A program made the translations under genes and the position numbers. 13,020 nucleotides of DNA from Clostridiaceae bacterium (GTDB lineage Bacteria; Bacillota; Clostridia; Saccharofermentanales; DTU023): contig JAAZJV010000013.1 in the NCBI GenBank assembly GCA_012800135.1, positions 1-13,020 of the forward strand, given 5' to 3'. Within the stretch, counting starts at the first letter, position 1, and each line of letters starts with the position of its first letter. Positions 7,399 to 13,020 of this stretch are shown here, piece after piece. The notes beneath the pieces are model-generated. The model did not search any database and had not been told where the DNA came from. It saw nothing but the letters and a program-made list of their open reading frames with translations.

Positions 7399-8082
7399 AT
7401 GTACTGGTATTTTTATCTGCTTATAGGCGTCATGCTCTTTAGCTTGTTGGCGCAGTTTTTGGTGCGATCGCGTTTCTCTAGATACGATCAGATACACGCG
7501 CGATCCGGATATACGGGAGCGCAGGCGGCGCGCCGCGTCTTGGATGAAAACGGTCTTGCGGCGATTTCCGTTGAACGTGTTTCCGGCACGTTGAGCGATC
7601 ATTTTAGCCCGCGAGAGGGCGTACTTCGTTTATCTGATTCGACGTATGATTCGTCGTCGGTCTCCGCTCTCGGCGTTTCAATGCATGAGGTGGGTCATGC
7701 CCTTCAACTACGTGATCGTTATCCGCTTAACCAATTTCGCTCATCTCTCGTTCCTGTCGCGAATATCGGATCGATGTTCGGGCCTTACATTGCTTTGATC
7801 GGATTTTTTATTCCCGGTAATTCAGGACAGACTCTGATCAATGTGGGAATCATGCTTTTCGCCGCGGCGGTGTTGTTCTATATTGTCACGCTTCCGGTCG
7901 AATTCAACGCAAGTCGTCGTGCTCTTCAGATGCTCGGGCGAACGGGAATACTTGCGCCCGATGAGATTCCTTATGCGCGAAAAGTCTTGTCAGCTGCCGG
8001 GCTCACCTATGTCGCGGCGACGTCGGCAGCGATTATTAACTTGTTGCGCCTTATCATGATGTCAAGATCTCGACGCCGTTAA
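7399..8082 (+). CDS. Membrane-anchored zinc metallopeptidase, YugP family (Zn_peptidase_2)
   Basis: The 227-residue product matches the YugP type of putative neutral zinc metallopeptidase; the substrate of this family is, as far as I know, not established. It has an N-terminal membrane helix (about residues 4-22) and the zinc motif HEVGH (96-100) with catalytic Glu97. Two further hydrophobic segments follow (about 116-137 and 143-165). Then comes VEFNAS (167-172), whose Glu168 is the likely third zinc ligand, and a last hydrophobic stretch (about 203-220) ends in a basic RSRRR tail. The HEVGHA...E spacing resembles M48-type peptidases. The ATG has a good SD, AGGAG at 7388-7392, six bases upstream. 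Position between fmt and rsmB is typical of Clostridia. The family call is firm; biological role unknown. Confidence 0.9.
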   Translation: MYWYFYLLIGVMLFSLLAQFLVRSRFSRYDQIHARSGYTGAQAARRVLDENGLAAISVERVSGTLSDHFSPREGVLRLSDSTYDSSSVSALGVSMHEVGHALQLRDRYPLNQFRSSLVPVANIGSMFGPYIALIGFFIPGNSGQTLINVGIMLFAAAVLFYIVTLPVEFNASRRALQMLGRTGILAPDEIPYARKVLSAAGLTYVAATSAAIINLLRLIMMSRSRRR

Positions 8083-8127
8083 GTTCCTTGTTGCTTAGAA
8101 AATGCAATTGATGAAACGTTGTGCGAC

Positions 8128-9534
8128 ATGAGTCAACGAAGACAACACGAAAAATCGCGCTCCGTGAAACGAGAGCGTCTTGATCCCGCGCGTTTGACAG
8201 CCGTGAAAATCATCCGGGAGGTGACAGATGACGGTGCGTTTTCAAATGAAAGTGCGTCGCGACATCTGGCTTCGCATGAACTCGACGCACGAGATCGAGC
8301 ATTTGTGTCGGCGATGGTGTGGGGCACGTTAAGCGAACTGCCCTTTATCGATTATGCTATTTCAGCTGTCTCAAAACGCTCTCTCGCATCGCTGGACTCT
8401 TGGGTGCGCGCTATTTTGAGGGTAGGCGTCTGGCAATTATATTATTCCTTCCACGTTCCGCCAAGAGCGGCATGCGATGAAAGCGTGCGTCTTACCCGTC
8501 TTCTATCAGGAGAACGAGCGACTGGCTTTGTAAACGGCATTATGCGCCGTTTAACACGCTTTAAACCTGACTTGCCGGAGGATAGCGACGCTGCCGACGC
8601 GTTAATCTACGGCTTGCCGGAGGAACTCTACCGGCTCTTTATAACATGGTATGGAAGAGAGAAAGCACAACGAATCGGCATATGGTCGAAGAGCGCCCCT
8701 CCTTTCCTTGCGATACGTCCCGATCTGAGACGTCAAGAAAAATTTCTGATGTGGCTTGAGGGACAAGAGGCTGCTTCGTGGTATCCTCAGTGTCTGCTCT
8801 GGCCTGACAATGCCTACGCGTTAACGCCTATGGGACGCGATGTGACGCAACTTAACGCATATCGTGAGGGTCTATTTAGCTTGCAATCGCAGTCTGCGAT
8901 GTTGGTCGCACAGCTTCTCGGCGCACGTAAAAAAGACCGTATTCTCGATTGTTGTGCTGCTCCAGGCGGGAAGACCGCCTATATTGCTGAGATCACCGAC
9001 GATGAGTCATTGGTGACTGCGTGTGACGTTTCTTCTGAACGGACGGATCTTCTACGTTCCTCAATGAAACATCGCGGCCACATCAATGTGTTTTCTCATT
9101 GCCTTGATGCGTCTGAGCTTCCTTCGTCGTGGAATCTAACCTTTGATCGTGTTCTTTGTGATGTGCCTTGCAGCGGTCTCGGTTTGCTGTCCAAACGACC
9201 GGAAATTAGGTCGCGTGTGAATTTGGATACCATCGAACGACTTGTTCCGTTACAGCAAGCAATCTTGAGAAACGGTGCTAAAGCGACAGCGATTGGCGGG
9301 ACGCTTCTTTATTCTACGTGTACCCTTTCTCCTATGGAAAATGAAGCTCAGATTCAAACATTTCTTGCTTCAAATGAGGGAGATGGGTTCGCCTTGGATG
9401 ACTTAACTCTCGAACTTCCGATTACGGTACGACATATGGTTTCAACACGTTTGCCGGGGACTGTTCTTCTTATGCCGCCGGACATGGATTCTGACGGATT
9501 TTTTATAGCGCGTCTTTGTCGTATACGTGCCTGA
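8128..9534 (+). CDS. rsmB: 16S rRNA (cytosine-C5) methyltransferase RsmB (Sun)
   Basis: RsmB makes m5C at position 967 (E. coli numbering) of 16S rRNA using S-adenosylmethionine. The ~468-residue protein has an N-terminal NusB-like RNA-binding domain (about 20-150) with the RVGVWQLYY segment, and a C-terminal Rossmann methyltransferase domain. The SAM loop is LDCCAAPGGKT (273-283), the PC motif is DVPCSGLG with Cys348, and the nucleophile region is STCTLSPMENE with Cys398; both cysteines needed for the m5C mechanism are there. The start is uncertain: TTG 8119 and ATG 8128 are both in frame and neither has a clear SD; ATG is chosen. The frame upstream is closed by the stop of the preceding gene. 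In many Firmicutes rlmN follows directly, but here it does not. Confidence 0.95.
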   Translation: MSQRRQHEKSRSVKRERLDPARLTAVKIIREVTDDGAFSNESASRHLASHELDARDRAFVSAMVWGTLSELPFIDYAISAVSKRSLASLDSWVRAILRVGVWQLYYSFHVPPRAACDESVRLTRLLSGERATGFVNGIMRRLTRFKPDLPEDSDAADALIYGLPEELYRLFITWYGREKAQRIGIWSKSAPPFLAIRPDLRRQEKFLMWLEGQEAASWYPQCLLWPDNAYALTPMGRDVTQLNAYREGLFSLQSQSAMLVAQLLGARKKDRILDCCAAPGGKTAYIAEITDDESLVTACDVSSERTDLLRSSMKHRGHINVFSHCLDASELPSSWNLTFDRVLCDVPCSGLGLLSKRPEIRSRVNLDTIERLVPLQQAILRNGAKATAIGGTLLYSTCTLSPMENEAQIQTFLASNEGDGFALDDLTLELPITVRHMVSTRLPGTVLLMPPDMDSDGFFIARLCRIRA

Positions 9535-9568
9535 ACCGATTCGTCTTTTGAGAGAAAATGCCCTCAAG

Positions 9569-9597
9569 TTGCGGTCTTTTCGGCAAGATGATACAAT
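9569..9597 (+). promoter_or_regulatory. Likely sigma-A promoter for prpC-prkC-rpe
   Basis: TTGCGG (9569-9574), a 17-base spacer and TACAAT (9592-9597) fit the vegetative promoter pattern. A TG one base before the -10 (9589-9590) makes it an extended -10. It lies 35 bases after the rsmB stop and would give a leader of about 150 bases before prpC. This is the best promoter candidate in the window. Confidence 0.55.
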
Positions 9598-9753
9598 TTC
9601 TCTTTAAGCGGGATGATTTGTTCGCTCAGTTTCGTATGTCTTTTTACCTGAAATGTGGTAATTACGACTAGAGTATCTTTACTTTTCCAACGGATGAGTA
9701 AGAGGACGATTTGTATCGAGTCATCACGTGACAGCAAACGGGAGATGAATGTC
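9598..9753 (+). other. Untranslated leader before prpC
   Basis: This stretch has no supported gene. It holds a five-base-pair stem (TTACC 9644-9648 with GGTAA 9657-9661) and an eight-base palindrome TCACGTGA at 9724-9731, both of which could be chance. A 12-codon reading frame begins at ATG 9613, but its only purine-rich stretch touches the start codon, so I do not call it. I recognise no riboswitch or terminator, and no remnant of rlmN. Confidence 0.4.
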
Positions 9754-10503
9754 ATGCAGAGCGATAGCATCGCTTATAAGGGTTTATCAGACGCCGGACT
9801 CGTACGCAAGAATAACGAGGATGCTTATGCCGTGGATGTGCGCGTAGGAACATGGCCACTTCTCTTTGTTGTGGCCGACGGTCTTGGGGGACATCGGCAC
9901 GGCGAGATCGCGAGTCAAACGGCAGTTGATTATGTCCTTTCCTATCTGCGCGAATACCTTCCGTCCGATAATCATCCGGAGGCGATTCGTAAATCGCTTG
10001 AGGATGCCATACAAAAAACGAACATCAAGGTCTATCTAAAGTCCCTTGAAACGAATGAGAACGAGGGAATGGGAACCACAATGACGCTGGCAGCGCTCTA
10101 TGAACAAAGCTGCTTCGTCGCACATATAGGAGATAGCCGGCTTTATCGTATGCGCGACGGCGTTTTAGAGAAGATGACAAGCGATCATACATATGTAAAC
10201 GAAATGGTCGCTATAGGTAAGCTGACGGAAGAGGAGAGTGTTTTGCATCCTAAACGTCATATTCTGACGCAAGCACTCGGTTATCCGGAATATGTCAGGC
10301 CGGAAATCCTGCATCTTGACCTGAAACCTGAAGACCGTCTGTTGCTGGCTACGGACGGATTACACGGATTCCTACCATTTAAGGCGATCGAAAAGACGTT
10401 GCGAACAGGTAAAACGCCGCATGACGTCGTCACATCGCTGATTGAGCAGGTCTTGCGCGAAGGAGCGCCGGACAACGTAACCGCACTGGTTGTGTTTGCC
10501 TGA
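9754..10503 (+). CDS. prpC: PP2C-type Ser/Thr protein phosphatase (PrpC/Stp), partner of the PASTA kinase
   Basis: This soluble, metal-dependent phosphatase removes phosphate from proteins modified by the kinase encoded next, including usually the kinase itself. ATG 9754 is chosen because GGGAG (9740-9744) lies nine bases upstream and the 249-residue product matches the family length of about 245-255. The upstream in-frame starts (GTG 9655, ATG 9694, ATG 9745) would add residues that do not fit the family. Motifs in order: NNED (20-23), VADGLGGHRHGE with Asp42 and Gly43 of the metal site, GMGTT, HIGDSRLYR, LTQALG, ATDGL and the final APDN. The bacterial PPM signature is complete. The gene lies 12 bases before prkC, the usual phosphatase-kinase pair. 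Confidence 0.95.
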   Translation: MQSDSIAYKGLSDAGLVRKNNEDAYAVDVRVGTWPLLFVVADGLGGHRHGEIASQTAVDYVLSYLREYLPSDNHPEAIRKSLEDAIQKTNIKVYLKSLETNENEGMGTTMTLAALYEQSCFVAHIGDSRLYRMRDGVLEKMTSDHTYVNEMVAIGKLTEEESVLHPKRHILTQALGYPEYVRPEILHLDLKPEDRLLLATDGLHGFLPFKAIEKTLRTGKTPHDVVTSLIEQVLREGAPDNVTALVVFA

Positions 10504-10504
10504 C

Positions 10505-10510
10505 AGGAGG
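10505..10510 (+). promoter_or_regulatory. Perfect Shine-Dalgarno AGGAGG for prkC
   Basis: AGGAGG ends five bases before the prkC ATG, directly after the prpC stop at 10501-10503. It is the strongest ribosome binding site in the window and fixes the prkC start. Confidence 0.85.
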
Positions 10511-10515
10511 TACGC

Positions 10516-12678
10516 ATGGTGGTTCAACCGTTCACGAACGGAGTTATTGTCGCGGATCGTTACCGCGTTATTCGAATGCTTGGACAGGGCGGTATGGCGA
10601 CTGTTTATCTTGCGTTTGACCTTGTCAACAATATTGAGATTGCACTCAAAGTGATGCACGGCGATCTTGCCGATGATCCGGAATTTGTTCGCCGGTTCGC
10701 TACTGAAGCGCGAGCGGCTGCAAGTCTTAATCATCCGAATATTGTTCGTGTACTGGATTATGGTTCTCGTGACGGCATTCGCTATATTGCTCAAGAATAT
10801 ATTGAGGGTATTACTCTAAAAGAATTAATACAAAAGCACGGCGCTCTAGATTATCACATTGCGACGCCGCTTGCCATTCAAATAGGTCTCGCACTGGAAC
10901 ACGCGCATGAACACGAAGTAATCCATCGTGATATCAAGCCGCAAAACATACTGATTACACCTGATATGTCGGCAAAAGTGACTGACTTCGGTATAGCTCG
11001 CGCCTCAAGCACAAACACCATCACCCTGACCGGCGGTATTGTGATGGGCTCAGTGCATTACTTTTCTCCGGAACAGGCGCGCGGAGGCAAAGTCACGGCG
11101 CGTTCCGACCTCTATGCTCTGGGTATCGTCTTCTATGAAATGTTGACGGCAAAACTTCCTTTTGACGGAGAATCCTCGGTTGCCATCGCGATCAAACATT
11201 TGCAAGAAATGGCACCTCCGCCTTCAACTATTGTGCCTTCTCTTCCACCTGCTCTGGATCGTATCATCCATCGAGCCATCCAGAAAAATCCCGATGCCCG
11301 TTACCAATCAGCTCAAGAATTCGTCGATGAACTTGATGCTTTCATGATTGACCCGAGCGGCGTTTTTGGCGTCATTCCGAGGACAGTGTCATCGTGGGAT
11401 GGAGATTCTACGTCGGCGCTTAGTGTACAGAACGGTGAATCGCACTTCAGTCGCATGCGCGATATTGAGCGCACTTACAATAAACGCCGTTCGAGTCGGT
11501 ATCGCGATACAGCTATCGCTGTCACCGTCGTTGCAGTCGCCATTGCGCTTCTTGCATTGCTTACAGTTTGGTTAGTGCGCCGTTTCACAAGTAATGACGG
11601 CAAGACCCCGAGCGTGGGACAGATTGTTCTAAGCAATTTCAGCGGTTCCAACATCAACGACATAGCAAATGAGTTAAGCATTCTGGAAAGCGCGGGTATG
11701 ATAATTGTCCGGGAGTATGAAGAAAATGAGACTATCCTTCCGGATATCATTTTTAAACAGGATCCTGAATCAGACGGCACATTAAAGATCGATCCGCGCG
11801 GTGTGACGCTGACACTCTATATCTCACTTGGTCGAGAATCCATTGAGGTTCCCGATCTTGTAGGAGAGACGGTCGCTCTTGCAGAGCAGCAACTACGCAC
11901 ACTCGGTTTCTTAATTAAGCTTACTCGCGAACCTTCAGATACTGTACCGATCAATGAAATCATAGAAATGATTCCGGAGCCCGGTACCCCGGTAGCGATG
12001 GGTTCGCTAATTGAGCTTGTGTACAGTTCCGGCGCGTCTGAAGTTGTCGTTCCGGACTGCTCTAATATGCGTTACAACGCGGCGATCAGCCTTTTGAGTA
12101 GCCGTTCTTTGGTATTGGGAGGCGAAGAATCATACACCGGGAAACCGGTTCCTGATAACGATAAGTATGTAATCAGTCAGCGTCCGGCTCCCAATGAAAA
12201 GGTGCCGCCGAATACACCGGTCCACTTTGTCGTCGGAACGGCGCAAGATCTCTATAACATTCTTAACCCGACGACTCAACCTGTTTCCGCAATTATGCCG
12301 CTTCTTCGCGGGAAGACTTTGCGTGAAGCGCAGAAGCAGTTGTCATCGCTTGGTGTACAACAAATCAATCTTAGGTTGATTTCAGGCTCTACGACTTCTC
12401 TCGACGTTAATAATCGGGACGACTGGGATAAAATTTATATTATCGAACAGGTGAACGAACCCGGCATATCCTTCATGTTGTCGGAGCCGCCTGAGCTAGT
12501 CTACGGATCGTACGCAGACTATCAGCACTATATCACTCCGACGACAACGCCTCCCGAGACAACAACGACTACCACAACAACGACTACAGAACCTACTACG
12601 GAACTTTCTACGGAATCTACAACAACGACAGAGTCTACGACAGAACCTACGACGAGTAGCGACACTGCGGGGGATTAA
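10516..12678 (+). CDS. prkC: Transmembrane Ser/Thr protein kinase with PASTA domains (PrkC/PknB type)
   Basis: PrkC-type kinases sense peptidoglycan fragments or lipid II outside the cell and phosphorylate proteins of cell division, wall synthesis and translation inside. The 720-residue protein has a full Hanks kinase domain (about 14-275): LGQGGMATVY (22-31), Lys45, HRDIKPQN with Asp139, DFG (157-159) and SPEQARG (184-190). The activation loop has Thr166, 168, 170 and 172 as possible autophosphorylation sites. A juxtamembrane linker leads to one helix at about 332-354. Outside are four PASTA-like units: a divergent one (about 370-438), two clear ones starting VPDLVG (445) and VPDCSN (512), and a divergent one (about 592-665). 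A tail of about 45 residues (674-720) follows, mostly Thr with Glu, Pro and Ser. The stop overlaps the rpe ATG by one base. Confidence 0.97.
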   Translation: MVVQPFTNGVIVADRYRVIRMLGQGGMATVYLAFDLVNNIEIALKVMHGDLADDPEFVRRFATEARAAASLNHPNIVRVLDYGSRDGIRYIAQEYIEGITLKELIQKHGALDYHIATPLAIQIGLALEHAHEHEVIHRDIKPQNILITPDMSAKVTDFGIARASSTNTITLTGGIVMGSVHYFSPEQARGGKVTARSDLYALGIVFYEMLTAKLPFDGESSVAIAIKHLQEMAPPPSTIVPSLPPALDRIIHRAIQKNPDARYQSAQEFVDELDAFMIDPSGVFGVIPRTVSSWDGDSTSALSVQNGESHFSRMRDIERTYNKRRSSRYRDTAIAVTVVAVAIALLALLTVWLVRRFTSNDGKTPSVGQIVLSNFSGSNINDIANELSILESAGMIIVREYEENETILPDIIFKQDPESDGTLKIDPRGVTLTLYISLGRESIEVPDLVGETVALAEQQLRTLGFLIKLTREPSDTVPINEIIEMIPEPGTPVAMGSLIELVYSSGASEVVVPDCSNMRYNAAISLLSSRSLVLGGEESYTGKPVPDNDKYVISQRPAPNEKVPPNTPVHFVVGTAQDLYNILNPTTQPVSAIMPLLRGKTLREAQKQLSSLGVQQINLRLISGSTTSLDVNNRDDWDKIYIIEQVNEPGISFMLSEPPELVYGSYADYQHYITPTTTPPETTTTTTTTTTEPTTELSTESTTTTESTTEPTTSSDTAGD
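12538..12657 (+). repeat. Thr-codon-rich low-complexity tract at the 3' end of prkC
   Basis: About 40 codons are dominated by ACN (Thr) with GAA/GAG, CCT and TCT. A 14-base unit, ACAACAACGACTAC, occurs at 12559-12572 and again at 12574-12587, a 15-base period that keeps frame. Such a tract could change in length by replication slippage in steps of 15 bases. The Thr codons vary (ACA, ACG, ACT, ACC), so it is not a simple trinucleotide run. Confidence 0.8.
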
Positions 12679-13020
12679 TGAAAAATATGCCTTATCATGA
12701 GATACGAAAGAGACACCGGGCTCTTTTCCTTGACCGCTCTGTGCCGCTTCTTTGCCCTTCTATTTTGTCTTGTGATTTGGCGAATTTGGCGTCATCGGTT
12801 CGAGCCATTGAAAACGCAGCTGATGTAATTCACTGCGATATCATGGACGGTCGCTTCGTTCCTAACCTCACTTTTGGAGCACCCGTTTTAGAAAGCCTTG
12901 CCTCCCAGACATCGCTGCCTTTAGACATGCACCTGATGGTAGAGTATCCGTCAAGCGATATGTTGCGGTCATTTGCTCGTGCCGGAGCACTTGTGATCGT
13001 TGTGCACGCTGAGACGGTGA
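12678..13020 (+). CDS. rpe: Ribulose-phosphate 3-epimerase, N-terminal part (3' end outside window)
   Basis: Rpe interconverts D-ribulose 5-phosphate and D-xylulose 5-phosphate in the pentose phosphate pathway. The 114 codons visible carry the family motifs CPSILSCDLANL (26-37), IHCDIMDGRFVPNLTFG (51-67) and LDMHLM (82-87). These give metal ligands His52, His85 and Asp54, which also acts in catalysis; the second catalytic Asp lies beyond the window. From ATG 12678 there are about 25 residues before PSILS, where most relatives have 3-8, and this lead is basic and polar (MKNMPYHEIRKRHR...). ATG 12687 or GTG 12741 would shorten it; the GTG would give a typical N-terminus but has no SD. GGGGG at 12669-12673 lies close to ATG 12678. 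The prkC stop overlaps it as TAATG. In many Firmicutes rsgA lies between prkC and rpe; here it is absent. Confidence 0.93.
   Translation, partial: MKNMPYHEIRKRHRALFLDRSVPLLCPSILSCDLANLASSVRAIENAADVIHCDIMDGRFVPNLTFGAPVLESLASQTSLPLDMHLMVEYPSSDMLRSFARAGALVIVVHAETV

Noticed and set aside
9613..9651. Possible 12-codon leader peptide before prpC
   Set aside because: The GGG stretch directly touches the ATG, leaving no SD spacing, and no run of a single regulatory amino acid is seen.
9724..9731. Palindrome TCACGTGA as a possible operator
   Set aside because: It is a single short site with no second copy in the window and no recognised Firmicutes regulator; it may be chance.
9655..9753. In-frame GTG start that would lengthen prpC by 33 residues
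   Set aside because: No SD precedes it and the added residues do not resemble the PP2C N-terminus. ATG 9754 has a well-spaced GGGAG and gives the usual length.
9564..9770. Reverse-strand open frame of 68 codons in the rsmB-prpC gap
   Set aside because: It has no family motif, overlaps the prpC start and the likely promoter, and stands alone on the opposite strand.

Overview
All eleven protein-coding genes lie on the + strand and are tightly packed. The content and order (dxr-rseP-ispG, then priA-def-fmt, a YugP-type membrane metallopeptidase, rsmB, a PP2C phosphatase, a PASTA Ser/Thr kinase and rpe) point to the chromosome of a Gram-positive bacterium of the Firmicutes (Bacillota), most likely a member of Clostridia. 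The fmt / YugP-family peptidase / rsmB / prpC / prkC / rpe order is typical of that class. Base composition looks close to half G+C by eye (not computed). I could not name a genus. I saw no rRNA, tRNA, CRISPR array, insertion sequence or phage gene.

Region 1 (1-3250) is an isoprenoid and membrane block: the C-terminal two thirds of DXR (MEP pathway step 2), the site-2 intramembrane protease RseP, and IspG (a late MEP step that needs a 4Fe-4S cluster). Region 2 (3247-7241) begins with PriA, whose start overlaps the ispG stop by four bases. It continues with peptide deformylase and methionyl-tRNA formyltransferase, which add and remove the formyl group of initiator Met. Region 3 (7242-9534) holds a membrane zinc peptidase behind its own leader and the 16S rRNA m5C methyltransferase RsmB. 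Region 4 (9535-13020) has a likely sigma-A promoter, the phosphatase/kinase pair PrpC-PrkC, and the start of ribulose-phosphate epimerase, which runs off the right edge.

Translational coupling is prominent: dxr/rseP (ATGA), ispG/priA (GTGA), def/fmt (ATGA) and prkC/rpe (TAATG) overlap by 1-4 bases, and prpC/prkC are 12 bases apart with a perfect AGGAGG between them. The real breaks are 5530-5619, 7242-7398 and 9535-9753. Each carries at least one promoter-like sequence; the one before prpC is the most convincing.

Nothing here looks like a wholly new system. The window is conserved housekeeping DNA. The points worth a second look are the direct ispG-priA junction, the absence of rlmN and rsgA from places where related genomes often have them, a Thr-rich mucin-like tail on the PASTA kinase, a DEEQ instead of DEEH helicase motif II in PriA, extra terminal segments on Def and Rpe, and the leaders of the peptidase and phosphatase genes.
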